Part shown: in pieces, positions 16,358 through 25,327 of the stretch
Position numbering within the stretch: the first letter of the stretch is position 1
Layout of the letters: each line of letters opens with the position of its first letter
Source: Archangium lipolyticum
GTDB taxonomy: Bacteria > Myxococcota > Myxococcia > Myxococcales > Myxococcaceae
DNA length: 64,000 bases
Direction: 5' to 3'
Assembly: GCF_024623785.1 (NCBI RefSeq)
Contig: NZ_JANKBZ010000024.1
Span: forward strand, 1 to 64,000
Notes under the pieces: generated by a model
The model's input: only the letters and a program-made list of their open reading frames with translations
Told to the model about the DNA's origin: nothing
Database searches by the model: none
Made by a program: the position numbers and the translations under genes

Positions 16358-17170
16358 ATGATCAAGTCCCGTTCCGTCGCGTTGCTGGCTGGTGTGACCC
16401 TCCTTGGAACCGCGTGTGGTGGCTCCGACGAGTCCACGACTCCCGAGCCCATGATGTCGTGGGAGGAGTTCCGCGCGAACGTCTTCCAGGAGCCGGAGAC
16501 CGGCGCCTTCATCTTCGCGGGTGACCAGAAGGTGGACAGCGAGCAGGAGCTGCGCGACGCGTACCAGCAGATGGCCAACGGGGACGTGGGCCAGCTGGCG
16601 GGTGGCCTGGCCGTGTACAGCTCGGGCGGCAAGGACATCAAATGGACGGCGAGCCAGGCGCTCAACATCACCTACTGCGTGAGCACGAAGTTCGGGAGCA
16701 ACTACAGCAAGGTGGTGAGCTCCATGAACACCGCGGCGGGCGCCTGGGAGGGCGCGGGCAAGGTGAACTTCATCCACGTGTCGGCGCAGGACAGCAACTG
16801 CACCAGCCGTAACAGCAACGTGGTGTTCGACGTGAACCCGGTGAATGTGAGAGGCCAGTACCTGGCGCGCGCGTTCTTCCCGAACTCGAGCCGCAGCAGC
16901 CGCAACGTGCTCATCGACAACTCGGCCTTCCAGCCGGGCGCGCCGGGCCTGGACGGGATTCTGCGGCACGAGCTGGGCCACACCCTCGGCTTCCGCCACG
17001 AGCACACCCGTCCCGAGGCGGGCGCGTGCTACGAGGACGGCCAGTGGCGTGCGCTGACGGCGTACGACAGCAGCTCGGTGATGCACTACCCGCAGTGCAA
17101 CGGCACCAACACGTGGAACCTGACGCTGACGAACCTGGACAAGCAGGGCACCAGCATCCTCTACCCGTAA
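16358..17170 (+). CDS. Metzincin (M57-type) zinc protease, lipoprotein
   Basis: A 270-residue lipoprotein: the signal peptide ends in LLGTAC, a lipobox, so the mature protein is anchored to a membrane or the cell surface. H204-E-L-G-H208-T-L-G-F-R-H214 is the HExxHxxGxxH zinc site, and SSVMHYP about 35 residues later is the Met-turn, so this is a metzincin. The overall layout resembles peptidase family M57 (myxobacterial 'protease B' type). Two Cys in the catalytic domain region could form a disulfide. The gene is monocistronic, bounded by a sigma54-type promoter and a strong terminator. Sigma54 control suggests starvation or developmental expression, by analogy with myxobacteria. Confidence 0.9.
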   Translation: MIKSRSVALLAGVTLLGTACGGSDESTTPEPMMSWEEFRANVFQEPETGAFIFAGDQKVDSEQELRDAYQQMANGDVGQLAGGLAVYSSGGKDIKWTASQALNITYCVSTKFGSNYSKVVSSMNTAAGAWEGAGKVNFIHVSAQDSNCTSRNSNVVFDVNPVNVRGQYLARAFFPNSSRSSRNVLIDNSAFQPGAPGLDGILRHELGHTLGFRHEHTRPEAGACYEDGQWRALTAYDSSSVMHYPQCNGTNTWNLTLTNLDKQGTSILYP

Positions 17171-17203
17171 TCCAGCCGGCGCGAGCGCCAGGTTGAGAGG
17201 ACC

Positions 17204-17241
17204 ACGGGCGGCTCCGGAAAGGGGCCGCCCGTCGTCGTTTT
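17204..17241. terminator. Bidirectional intrinsic terminator
   Basis: ACGGGCGGC (17204-17212) and GCCGCCCGT (17224-17232) form a perfect 9-bp stem, followed on the + strand by CGTCGTTTT. It sits between the convergent protease and VOC genes. Confidence 0.85.
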
Positions 17242-17633
17242 CACGGAGCGGGGCGGTAGGTGCCGAAGCTCCAGACGTGGCCCTCCGGGTCTCGCGCGGC
17301 GTACTCGCGGCTGCCGTAGCTGGTGTCATGGGGCTCCATGACGATGACGGCGCCGGCGGCCCGCGCCCGGGCGCAGTGAGCGTCCGGATCGCGCACGTGG
17401 ACATAGGGACCCATGCCCGAGCCGCCGAACACGTCATCCTTGATGCTGCCCATCATGAGGATGCCGTTGCCGAAGCGCAGCTCGGCGTGGGCGATGGTGT
17501 CGTTCGGGCCGGGCACCACCATGTGCGACTCGAAGCCGAAGGCCTGGGCCAACCACTTGAGGGCAGCGGGCGCGTCCTTGTAGCGCATGCAGGGATAGAA
17601 GGTCGGGGCGGTCTCGGGATTGGACGGGGTCAT
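17241..17633 (-). CDS. VOC-family (glyoxalase/PhnB-like) protein
   Basis: A 130-residue protein covering one vicinal-oxygen-chelate unit pair. It starts with FYPCMRYKDAPAALKWLAQAFGFE, the usual first beta-alpha unit, and ends with REYAARDPEGHVWSFGTY, the family's metal-site strand with a Glu/His pattern. It resembles PhnB-like/glyoxalase superfamily proteins of unknown substrate. It lies 63 bp downstream of the AraC-type gene on the same strand, so it probably belongs to the same transcript. Confidence 0.88.
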   Translation of the reverse strand: MTPSNPETAPTFYPCMRYKDAPAALKWLAQAFGFESHMVVPGPNDTIAHAELRFGNGILMMGSIKDDVFGGSGMGPYVHVRDPDAHCARARAAGAVIVMEPHDTSYGSREYAARDPEGHVWSFGTYRPAP

Positions 17634-17696
17634 GGCGGTCTCCTGAGGTATCGAGAAGAAGGTAGACCCCGGCGGCGCCGCCGTATTGGACGGATT

Positions 17697-18566
17697 TCAC
17701 CTCATCATCCCGTCGGGGTCCGCCATGCGCTGACGCAGGAATTCTCCGGGGCTGGAGCCGGTGAACTGGCGGAACTCGCGGATGAAGTGGGCCTGGTCAT
17801 AGTAGCCAAGCGAGAGCGCGAGCGAGCCCCAGTCAGGCGTGGCACCGGCCTTCAACTGGCGGATGGCTCCCTCGAAGCGGCAGATGCGGGAGAACAGCTT
17901 GGGCGGTACACCCACGTGCTCGCGGAAGCGGGCGATGACGTGCTTGTGGCTGTAGCCGAGCTCGTCGGCGAGCGCGCCCGCCTCGACCCGGCCGCCAGTC
18001 TCGACGAGCCGGCGGACGGCCCAGTCGACCCACTCCGGCACCGCGCGCGTGGCATGGATGCGGGTGGCGATGACCCGGTCGAGCAGGTCGAAACGGGCCT
18101 CCCATTCTGGGAGCCCGAGCAGCTGCTCCCGGAGCAGGGAGCCCTCGGCGCCCATGACGTCCTCGAGCCCCACCACCCGGTGGGCCAGCTCATCCATGGG
18201 AAGCCCGAAGAACAGACGGGCGCCGAGCGGCGTGAAGTTCACCTGCAGGCCGGACATGGCGCCCGGGGTCTCGGTGAGGGAGTAGGTTTCGTGCAGGCCG
18301 GCGACGAAGCCGGCGGTGTGCCGCGCCGCCAGCGAGCCGTCTCGCGCGTCGAGCAGGTGGAGGGGCGGCCCGAAGTCGATGATGAGCACGACCTGGGGTG
18401 CGGAGAGCTCGCGGCGGCGCAGGGGATGGGGGGTCTTCTCGAAGTAGCCGCAGTAGTCGCGCACATAGCCCGCCAGGCGCGGAGCGGGCTGGCCGAGCGC
18501 CAGCATCCAACCGCCGCTCGGCGACTCCTGACGCACGACCTGGACGCGAGAGCCGGGCGCGAGCAT
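17697..18566 (-). CDS. AraC-family transcriptional regulator
   Basis: A 289-residue regulator. The C-terminal ~100 residues contain the two helix-turn-helix units of AraC proteins. GALADELGYSHKHVIARFREHVGVPPKLFSR is the first with its linker, and WGSLALSLGYYDQAHFIREFRQFTG the second, followed by the typical SPGEFL end. The N-terminal domain (about 1-180) resembles the ligand domain of DUF6597-type AraC proteins. It starts 4 bp after the amidohydrolase stop and is followed by the VOC gene, so it probably controls this small cluster. Confidence 0.92.
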   Translation of the reverse strand: MLAPGSRVQVVRQESPSGGWMLALGQPAPRLAGYVRDYCGYFEKTPHPLRRRELSAPQVVLIIDFGPPLHLLDARDGSLAARHTAGFVAGLHETYSLTETPGAMSGLQVNFTPLGARLFFGLPMDELAHRVVGLEDVMGAEGSLLREQLLGLPEWEARFDLLDRVIATRIHATRAVPEWVDWAVRRLVETGGRVEAGALADELGYSHKHVIARFREHVGVPPKLFSRICRFEGAIRQLKAGATPDWGSLALSLGYYDQAHFIREFRQFTGSSPGEFLRQRMADPDGMMR

Positions 18567-18570
18567 GTCC

Positions 18571-19857
18571 CTACCGACGATACACAGTGCCGTTCTTCAT
18601 GACGAAACGAACCCGCCGCAACGAGGAGATGTCCTGGGTGGGATCTCCCTGGACGGCGACGAGGTCGGCGAGGAGGCCCTGCTTCACCTGACCGATGCGG
18701 TCCTCCATGTGGAGCATGCGCGCGTTGACGGAGGTGGCGGCCTTGAGCGCCTGCAAGGGGGGCATGCCGTAGGCGACCATCAACTCCAGCTCGCGGACGT
18801 TGTCCCCGTGGGCGAACACCCCCACGTCACTGCCGTTGCAGATCTGCACCCCCGAGTCGAGGGCGGCGCGGAAGCTGGCGCGCTTCTGCTGGATGGAGGC
18901 GGGCTCGGGGTCGGAGCCCTTCTTCCAACCGCCGTACTGCTGGATGGCATCACCGGCGGCGACCGTGGGGCAGAAGAAGACGCCGTACTGGGCCATGAGC
19001 TTGAAGACCTCCGGGGTACCACCGTCACCGTGCTCGATGGTCTCGACCCCGGCGAGCACGGCGCGACGCATGCCCTCGGCGGTGCTGGCGTGGACGACGA
19101 CGGGGCGGCCACCGTCGCGAGCGGTCTGGACGATGAGCTTCAGCTCCTCGAGGGAGAAGGTGGGGAGCGCCTCGCCCCTGGGACCCCAGCGGTAGTCGCC
19201 ATAGACCTTGATCCAATCGGCGCCCCGGCCCATCTGCCCGCGGACGGCGCGGATGAGGCCATCGGACCCATCGGCCTCCTCGGCGCCCTGGGGGACGTGC
19301 CACTCGGGCGCATAACCCTTGGGAGCATAGGAGCCGGTGGCGACGATGGCGCGGGTGGTGGCGAGCACGCGGGGCCCGGGGATGATGCCCTGCTGGATGG
19401 CCTGCTTGAGACCCACGTCGGCGTCGGCGGCGCCCTCGGTGCCGAGGTCCCGCACGGTGGTGAAGCCGGCGAGCAGGGTGTCATGGGCATGGCGGGTGGC
19501 GCGGGCGACGCGGAGGGCGAGCGACTCACGGAGCACCTGATCATTCCAGGACGTCTCGTTGTAGGGGTGGAGGAGCAGATGCGAGTGCCCCTCGATGAGA
19601 CCAGGAAGCAGGGTGGTGCCAGGAAGGTCGATGCGCTCGGTGCCCGAGGGGGCTGACACCTGGGAGGCGGGACCGACGGCGGCGATGCGGTCACCGCGAA
19701 CGAGCACGACCCAGCCCTCCTGGGGCTTGGCGGAGACGCCGTCGAAGACGCGAGCGGGCCGCAGGAGGAACGAGGTGGAGGGAGCCGAGGCCTGTGCGGA
19801 CGCCATGGAAGGCACGACACAGAGGAGCGCGACGAAGAAGGCGAGCAGGTGGCGCAT
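18571..19857 (-). CDS. Secreted amidohydrolase-family metal-dependent hydrolase
   Basis: A 428-residue enzyme with a signal peptide ([19 protein letters not shown]). [15 protein letters not shown] carries the HxH metal pair after strand 1. [11 protein letters not shown] and ETIEHGDGG supply two further histidines, and [12 protein letters not shown] supplies the catalytic Asp near residue 330. The order matches the imidazolonepropionase/prolidase-like branch of amidohydrolases, enzymes often acting on dipeptides or cyclic amides. It is the first gene of a probable amidohydrolase-AraC-VOC unit. Substrate not predictable. Confidence 0.9.
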   Translation of the reverse strand: MRHLLAFFVALLCVVPSMASAQASAPSTSFLLRPARVFDGVSAKPQEGWVVLVRGDRIAAVGPASQVSAPSGTERIDLPGTTLLPGLIEGHSHLLLHPYNETSWNDQVLRESLALRVARATRHAHDTLLAGFTTVRDLGTEGAADADVGLKQAIQQGIIPGPRVLATTRAIVATGSYAPKGYAPEWHVPQGAEEADGSDGLIRAVRGQMGRGADWIKVYGDYRWGPRGEALPTFSLEELKLIVQTARDGGRPVVVHASTAEGMRRAVLAGVETIEHGDGGTPEVFKLMAQYGVFFCPTVAAGDAIQQYGGWKKGSDPEPASIQQKRASFRAALDSGVQICNGSDVGVFAHGDNVRELELMVAYGMPPLQALKAATSVNARMLHMEDRIGQVKQGLLADLVAVQGDPTQDISSLRRVRFVMKNGTVYRR

Positions 19858-19932
19858 GGAGGGCGAGGAGAAGAACGAGAGACAGGCCAGCGACCTATCA
19901 CAAATACGCCCGCTCCCCTCCTCCCCTTCCCA

Positions 19933-19967
19933 CCCTCTCCCGCCGGGAGAGGGCCGGGGTGAGGGTA
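19933..19967 (+). repeat. REP-like palindromic repeat, copy 3
   Basis: Stem CCCTCTCCC/GGGAGAGGG with a GCC centre and tail CCGGGGTGAGGGTA. It lies between the amidohydrolase start and a small gene. Confidence 0.85.
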
Positions 19968-19996
19968 CGTGTCACCGTGCTCCACCCCGTGAGCCG

Positions 19997-20191
19997 CTAC
20001 TCGTCCTCTTCGACCGAGGAAGCATCCTTGCCATAAGGAGGACCGGACACACCGGAGAGCTGCCGTTCCTTGAGCTCCTTGTCGCGTTCGAGGTCGGCGT
20101 AGGTCATGCCCGGGGACTCGGGACCGGGGCGCCGTGCCTCGTCCCCGGAGTGGCCGCGGAAGCGAGAAGAGAGCTTCTGCCAGAGGCTCAT
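19997..20191 (-). CDS. Small hydrophilic hypothetical protein
   Basis: A 64-residue protein, MSLWQKLSSRF at the start and rich in Gly, Pro, Arg and acidic residues (ending VEEDE). No signal or membrane segment. It is divergent from the alanine racemase gene across about 218 bp. Its composition is plausible for a small conserved protein, but the coding assignment rests on the intact frame alone and no function is visible. Confidence 0.4.
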   Translation of the reverse strand: MSLWQKLSSRFRGHSGDEARRPGPESPGMTYADLERDKELKERQLSGVSGPPYGKDASSVEEDE

Positions 20192-20409
20192 GGACGATCT
20201 CCCATGCGGCGAAGGGCCGCGTACCCGGAGAAGATGGGACGCCGGAGCGAAGCGTGAGGAGGTGAACCGAGCGAGCCCTTCCCGCGCGGAGCATCGTGCG
20301 CTCCCATGCCTGGAAGCTCGGAAGGCACGTGCAAAGAGGCGGACTTTGGCGCAGAACGCGAGGGGAGAACGAGCGCGCGCCGTATGGCGCGAGGACGGAC
20401 AGGCGGCAG

Positions 20410-21615
20410 ATGCACGAAGTGACTGCGGGAGCATCGGGGAAGGTGGCGTCGTGGTTGGAGCTGTCGGCGGGGGCACTCGCCGCGAACGTGACCACGCTGC
20501 GCAAGCTGTCCGCGGACACGGGGGGGCCGAAGGCACTGGGCGCGGTGCTGAAGGGCAACGCGTACGGACACGGCCTGACGCAGATGCTGCCGCTGGTGCA
20601 CCCGCTGGTGGACATCCTCTATTTCATCACGCCGGGGGACGCGCTGACGGCGCGGGCCTTCGAGCAGGCGCGGGGCCTGCCGCGCAAGCAGGTGTTGGTG
20701 ATTGGCGCCATGGACGCGGAGGAGGCGGTGGCGCTGGCGCGGGCGGGGGTGGAGGTGGTGGTGGGGGACGGCGCGTGGGAGCACATCGTGGGGGAGCTGC
20801 GCCGCGCGAAGCTGGAGCACCCGCTGCGGGCGCACGTGCACGTGGACACGGGGCTGGGGCGCGAGGGCTTCACCCCGGGGCAGATCGCTGGAGGCGAGCT
20901 GGACTTCCTGCGGGAGGCGTCGGACGTGCTGAAGGTGGTGGGGGCGCTGAGCCACTTCGCCAACACGGAGGACGTGACGGAGCAGACCTACGCGGAGACA
21001 CAGGTGGACGTCTTCGAGGGAGGGCTGATGGCGTTGCGCGCGAGCCTGCCGGTGCAGGAGCCGTTGCAGCGGCACATGGCGGCGAGCGCGGCGACGCTGG
21101 TGCTGCCGAGGGCGAGGTACGACGCGCAGCGGGTGGGCATCTCGCTGTACGGGCTGTGGCCCTCGACGGAGACGAGGCTGTCGGCGCGGCTGGTGCTGGG
21201 CCGGGTGCCGGAGCTGAGGCCGGTGTTGTCGTGGCGATGCCCGAGCCAGGTGGTGAAGTGGCTGCCGGCGGGGAGCTACGTGGGGTACGGGTGCACGTAC
21301 CGGTGCCCCGAGGCGACGAGGGTGGCGGTGCTACCGGTGGGCTACTTCGACGGCTATCCCCGGTTGTTGTCGGGGAAGGCGCACGTGCTGGTGAACGGCC
21401 GGAGGTGCCCGGTGCTGGGGCGCGTGATGATGAACCACATCATCGTGGACGTGACGCGGGCCACGCACGACGAGCGGCCGGTGACGGCGACGCTCATCGG
21501 CAAGGACAGCGACGAGCACCTGCACGTGGAGAACCTGGCGGACTGGGCACAAACCATCAACTACGAGCTGGCGACGAGACTGGGAGCGCACCTGAGAAGG
21601 GTCGTGGTCCCCTGA
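20410..21615 (+). CDS. alr: Alanine racemase
   Basis: A 401-residue PLP enzyme interconverting L- and D-alanine for peptidoglycan. AVLKGNAYGHG contains the PLP lysine (K48; family consensus VKANAYGHG). The second catalytic tyrosine lies in the VGYGCTY motif of the C-terminal domain near residue 293. RVGISLYGLWPS and VLGRVMMNHIIVDVT are further family blocks; the usual 'MD' of the latter is 'MN'. The ATG at 20410 is chosen because upstream sequence is not protein-like; a clear Shine-Dalgarno is lacking. Gly for Ala in the lysine motif is unusual, so it could be a second, specialised racemase. Confidence 0.88.
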   Translation: MHEVTAGASGKVASWLELSAGALAANVTTLRKLSADTGGPKALGAVLKGNAYGHGLTQMLPLVHPLVDILYFITPGDALTARAFEQARGLPRKQVLVIGAMDAEEAVALARAGVEVVVGDGAWEHIVGELRRAKLEHPLRAHVHVDTGLGREGFTPGQIAGGELDFLREASDVLKVVGALSHFANTEDVTEQTYAETQVDVFEGGLMALRASLPVQEPLQRHMAASAATLVLPRARYDAQRVGISLYGLWPSTETRLSARLVLGRVPELRPVLSWRCPSQVVKWLPAGSYVGYGCTYRCPEATRVAVLPVGYFDGYPRLLSGKAHVLVNGRRCPVLGRVMMNHIIVDVTRATHDERPVTATLIGKDSDEHLHVENLADWAQTINYELATRLGAHLRRVVVP

Positions 21616-21648
21616 TCGCCCACCTCTCAGAGGACCCCTGGTCGAACC

Positions 21649-22797
21649 CTACCGTTGCATATCCGGGCTGCACCCGAACACAGACATATCCTCCGTCACC
21701 GTGGAACACACCCAACCCGGGCCACAGGAATTCAAGTCCCCGGGGTCGCACTTGCGAAAGCAGGTGCTGACGGTGGGGCTGCCCACGCCGCAGACATCGC
21801 CCGAGGGACAGCTCTCGGAGCGAAGCGGATTGCAGACCCGGGCGCACCAGAAGACGGCGCGGCCACGGGACATGCGCATGTTGCAGCGCTCGCCCTCGGC
21901 GCACGGGTTCTCGCGGCAATCCCCCTGGGAGTCCACGAGACACTGATACTGCCCCTCCGGGATGCGGGTGCAGCGCTGCCCATCGGGACAGCCGAGGCGC
22001 TGACAGTCCGGGGCACACCCGGGACCCTGGAGACTGTCGGAACAAACGAAGCCCGAGGCACAGCGCGCGGAACCATCGAGTGAACAGGGCTCGGAGCACA
22101 CCTGATTCACACACCGCAGCCCCTCGCGACAGGAGCTGGCGGGCGAGACGGCGATGGAGTCACACGGCTCACCCGCGCTTCGCTGTCCCTCGGGGGTACA
22201 GCGGCGGATGACGGAGCCGGTGGCGCCCGTCGTCACGGGGCGGCAGACCGAGCCGGGGAAACAGTGCGTGTCCTCCTCGCACTCGGAGGCCATGCATTCG
22301 AAGCGGCGCGTCTCGCGATTGGCGACACATCCCTGACCGGCCGGACAGTCCCCATCGACACGGCAGCTGCCACAGTCGAGCCCATTCGCCGTCCGTTTGC
22401 AGCGCATCGCCGCGGCCGGGAGCCCATCGGGTGAACGCTCCTGGGAAACCAGGGGAAGAACCGAGACAGGGGGAGGCGAAGCGGAGGAGACCTGGGGCTC
22501 GGGCTCGGGAGCAGGCTCGGGCGGGCTCTGTAATACCGGCCGGGAGTGGGCCCAGGGGACGGCCGCGACGATCCGCGAGGCGGAGGAGGCGGCGAAGCTG
22601 GCATCGACGACGGAGGCGCCACCGGGGAGGGCGCGATGCCGGGGACGTTCGCGAGGGTCCTCGGGGGAAGGGACGAAGAGCCCCGCGAGAAACGGAGCGG
22701 GTGAGGCAGTGGCGAGCTGCCAGCAGACGAACACCGCCACAACGACCAGGGTGACCTTGAGGATCACCCTCCTCGGGCGTGTCGGCTCACGCCACAT
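21649..22797 (-). CDS. Membrane-anchored or exported Cys-rich repeat protein
   Basis: A 382-residue protein. A basic start precedes an N-terminal hydrophobic segment (VILKVTLVVVAVFVCWQLA), which may be a signal anchor. Residues about 30-125 form a Pro/Ser-rich stalk. From about residue 130 on there are more than 30 cysteines in repeats of the type CxxDxDCxxGxxC (for example CRVDGDCPAGQGC and CEEDTHCFPGSVC), as in Dickkopf/EGF-like disulfide modules of myxobacterial surface proteins. It converges on alanine racemase with a 33-bp gap. Its function is unknown; adhesion or protein binding is plausible. Confidence 0.8.
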   Translation of the reverse strand: MWREPTRPRRVILKVTLVVVAVFVCWQLATASPAPFLAGLFVPSPEDPRERPRHRALPGGASVVDASFAASSASRIVAAVPWAHSRPVLQSPPEPAPEPEPQVSSASPPPVSVLPLVSQERSPDGLPAAAMRCKRTANGLDCGSCRVDGDCPAGQGCVANRETRRFECMASECEEDTHCFPGSVCRPVTTGATGSVIRRCTPEGQRSAGEPCDSIAVSPASSCREGLRCVNQVCSEPCSLDGSARCASGFVCSDSLQGPGCAPDCQRLGCPDGQRCTRIPEGQYQCLVDSQGDCRENPCAEGERCNMRMSRGRAVFWCARVCNPLRSESCPSGDVCGVGSPTVSTCFRKCDPGDLNSCGPGWVCSTVTEDMSVFGCSPDMQR

Positions 22798-22938
22798 GTC
22801 CTGCGCCTCTCATGTCATCCCCTCCGTGACGGCCATTGCATTCACGGTGCGACGGGCCCCTGGGGGCCCTCCTCCCTCATTGTCCGAGGGAGGAGTGACG
22901 CGGTTTCCGCACCAGGCTTCACATCCGTACCGCTTCCG

Positions 22939-23112
22939 TCAGCAGGCGTAGGTCGAGCAACACATGAGGTAGCCACCATCCTCCGCGCAACCGCACGGGA
23001 GGCAGTTCCAACACTCCCTGCCGATAGCATAGGCCGATCCGCCCCCGATAGCGGCGGCGACAGCAATGGCCAGCAGCCAACGACGCAAATGGGTCTTCTT
23101 GTCCGGTTTCAT
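22939..23112 (-). CDS. Small secreted Cys-rich peptide
   Basis: A 57-residue protein. A basic N-terminus (KPDKKTHLRR) precedes a hydrophobic segment (WLLAIAVAAAIGGGSAYA) with an AYA cleavage site. The remaining 27 residues hold seven cysteines (ECWNCLPCGC and CCSTYAC). The plan matches the 83-residue Cys-rich protein at 8044-8295. It is transcribed toward the large Cys-rich protein gene with DUF2381 upstream on the same strand. It could be a disulfide-stabilised secreted peptide; no family recognised. Confidence 0.6.
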   Translation of the reverse strand: MKPDKKTHLRRWLLAIAVAAAIGGGSAYAIGRECWNCLPCGCAEDGGYLMCCSTYAC

Positions 23113-23152
23113 GACGTCCTCCTTCGGGCTCACCACTGCGGAACGACATCCC

Positions 23153-23959
23153 TCACAGCGCGACGCCCTCGGGTGGTGCCAGGAAGGCCCCACTCCGTCC
23201 GCGCAGCTGCAACTCGAATCGGGCCCGCCCATCCCTCGGCAGGGCCCGGGTGATGACGACGAGCCACCCCCACCCTCCGGGCGGGAGTGACACGGGCCCC
23301 ATGCGGAGGGCCAGCACCTCCACCTCCTCCCCTCCCTCCGCATGACGCACCCGCACGTCGCCGGGCTCCCAGCGCCGCGACGGCTCCGGGTCGCGCACCC
23401 TCACCACGAAGCCGGACAGCCCTCCGGCATGGAACAGCCGCCGCTCCCCCTCGAACCCCGCCCGCGACTCCGCCAGCCGCGCGGCCCACACCTCGGACAC
23501 CAGCAACGCCACCTCGCGTGCGTCCGGAGCCAGAGACGGGGTCGGTGCGGACCTGGAGACCCGCACCTGCACATCCACCTCGGAGGAGCTGCGGGCGAGG
23601 ACGAAGGGCACCTCGGTCCCATCCGAGAGCACGACCTTCAAGGACACCCGCTCGCCGTGGGGAAGCTCCTCGCGCGGGGTGACGACGAGGAAGCCATTGC
23701 CCACCAGCAGGGGCTCGAAGTGGGCGTGCCCGTCGTCCTCCAGACGGGTGCGCACCGCATCGAGCGCGGTGTCGAAACGGAGTCGCGTCGCCGTCCTGGG
23801 GGCCACGCGTACCTCCTCGGTCCCACCCGACACCGTCACGGCCCGGAGCCTCGGCTTCTTCGCCATCGGCTGCGCCGCTTCCACCGCCCCCACCGCGGAG
23901 AGACACATGGCCAGGATGGGCATGACGCGGAGAGTCATCCCGGCGTGTCCTGACCTCAT
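23153..23959 (-). CDS. DUF2381 family protein (TIGR02268), exported
   Basis: A 268-residue protein with a signal peptide (MPILAMCLSAVGAVEAA). It has the all-beta layout of the Myxococcus paralogous family TIGR02268/DUF2381. This shows as a first strand block with RAVTVSGG, a middle GNGFLVVTPREELPHGERVSLKVVL-type block, and an end with PPGGWGWLVVITRAL. In myxobacteria this family often sits near Ser/Thr kinase genes; none is adjacent here. Function unknown, probably periplasmic. A later start at Met8 is possible. Confidence 0.85.
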   Translation of the reverse strand: MRSGHAGMTLRVMPILAMCLSAVGAVEAAQPMAKKPRLRAVTVSGGTEEVRVAPRTATRLRFDTALDAVRTRLEDDGHAHFEPLLVGNGFLVVTPREELPHGERVSLKVVLSDGTEVPFVLARSSSEVDVQVRVSRSAPTPSLAPDAREVALLVSEVWAARLAESRAGFEGERRLFHAGGLSGFVVRVRDPEPSRRWEPGDVRVRHAEGGEEVEVLALRMGPVSLPPGGWGWLVVITRALPRDGRARFELQLRGRSGAFLAPPEGVAL

Positions 23960-24071
23960 GCGTTACCCAACCTAAGCAGGGGGAGAATTCTTGGGGAGGG
24001 CTGAAGTCGGTTTTCCGTGAACCGCCCGACTCCGACGCAAGTACGAGTCTCCCGTGCGGACACGCACGCTC

Positions 24072-24082
24072 ACGCAATGCGT
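24072..24082. promoter_or_regulatory. ACGCAATGCGT dyad, candidate TetR operator
   Basis: ACGCA-A-TGCGT is a perfect 5-1-5 inverted repeat. The identical 11-mer, on the other strand, lies in the TetR/SDR intergenic region at 34232-34242. Here it is 16 bp upstream of a -35-like TTGACC. Confidence 0.45.
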
Positions 24083-24097
24083 CACGAATTCGCGTGT

Positions 24098-24127
24098 TTG
24101 ACCGGCGTGAAACGTCTGGGCTATCAA
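24098..24127 (+). promoter_or_regulatory. Sigma70-type promoter candidate
   Basis: TTGACC (24098-24103), an 18-bp spacer and TATCAA (24122-24127), about 50 bp before the hydrolase ATG. It is a reasonable housekeeping-type promoter in GC-rich DNA, with the dyad at 24072 just upstream. Confidence 0.4.
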
Positions 24128-24178
24128 ACCTGAAACTTGAATCAGTCATCATCTCCCAACTCCGAAGGAGCGGCGCAA

Positions 24179-25234
24179 ATGAGCGAACAGGGCCGGGTCG
24201 TGGAGCAGCGCAACATCCAGACGAAGCGGCTCACCGTGCACACGCGGATGACTGGCACGGAGGGCTTTCCGGTGGTGTTCGTGCACGGCAACTGCTCGTC
24301 CTCGGCCTTCTTCGACTCGCTGCTCGAGCGACTTCCCACGGGGCTGCGAGGCATCGCGCCGGACCTGCGCGGCTACGGCGAGACGGAGCCCAAGCCCATC
24401 GACGCCACGCGCGGCATGCGTGACTTCAGCGACGACGTGGCCTCGCTGCTGGACGCGCTGAACATCCAGAAGGCGCTCTTCGTGGCCCACTCGGCGGGCG
24501 CGGGCGTGGTGATGCAGCTGACGCTCGACCACCCCTCGCGCGTGGCCGGCCTGGTGCTGGAGGCGCCCGTGTCCCCGTATGGCTTTGGCGGCACGCGCGA
24601 CGCGGATGGCACGCCCTGCTGGTCCGACTTCGCGGGCTCGGGCGGCGGCACCGCCAACCCCGACTTCGTGCAGCGCCTGGCGAAGAAGGACCGCTCGACG
24701 GAGAGCCAGACGTCTCCGCGCAACGTGATGAACGGCTGCTACGTGAAGCCGCCCTTCAAGTCGCCCCGGGAGGAGGCGCTGCTGGACTCGGTGCTCTCCA
24801 CGCGCATCTCGGACGCGCACTACCCCGGCAACTTCGAGAAGAGCCCCAACTGGCCCGGCGTGGCCCCCGGCACCACGGGGATGAACAACGCCTTCGCGCC
24901 CAAGTACTTCAACCTCGGCGCGTTCGCCTCCCTGTCCATCAAGCCGGACGTGCTGTGGATCCGCGGCGCGGATGACGTCATCGTCTCGGACACCTCGCTC
25001 TTCGACTTCGGCTACCTGGGCAAGCTGGGCGCCATCCCCGGCTGGCCCGGCGACGAGAAGTACCCGCCGCAACCGATGATCAGCCAGACGCGCCGGCTGT
25101 TCGAGCGCTACGCCGCCAACGGTGGCCGCTTCCGCGAGGAGGTGCTCACGGACACCGGCCACAGCCCGCATATCGAAAAGCCCCAGGAGTTCGAGCGGCT
25201 CGCCTTCCCGTTCCTCCTCGAGCACGCCCGCTGA
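24179..25234 (+). CDS. Alpha/beta hydrolase
   Basis: A 351-residue cytoplasmic hydrolase; CGAAGGAGCGG just before the ATG fixes the start. VVFVHGNCSSS is the oxyanion HG loop, AHS105AG the nucleophile elbow (AxSxG variant of GxSxG), and DTGH328SPH the catalytic histidine. The acid is probably in the RGADDVIV segment. A cap insertion (residues about 140-240) is larger than in simple esterases. It belongs to the epoxide hydrolase/esterase group by pattern; the substrate is unknown. It is followed by a secreted lipase-like enzyme, and its promoter region carries the dyad shared with the SDR gene. Confidence 0.9.
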   Translation: MSEQGRVVEQRNIQTKRLTVHTRMTGTEGFPVVFVHGNCSSSAFFDSLLERLPTGLRGIAPDLRGYGETEPKPIDATRGMRDFSDDVASLLDALNIQKALFVAHSAGAGVVMQLTLDHPSRVAGLVLEAPVSPYGFGGTRDADGTPCWSDFAGSGGGTANPDFVQRLAKKDRSTESQTSPRNVMNGCYVKPPFKSPREEALLDSVLSTRISDAHYPGNFEKSPNWPGVAPGTTGMNNAFAPKYFNLGAFASLSIKPDVLWIRGADDVIVSDTSLFDFGYLGKLGAIPGWPGDEKYPPQPMISQTRRLFERYAANGGRFREEVLTDTGHSPHIEKPQEFERLAFPFLLEHAR

Positions 25235-25327
25235 GCGCGAGCTCCGGCGCACCGGCCCCGCTGGCGCGCCTCCTTCCCCGTTTCCCCCCACGTCGTAGGA
25301 CTCACCTCATGTGTTGATGGAGGTCGT

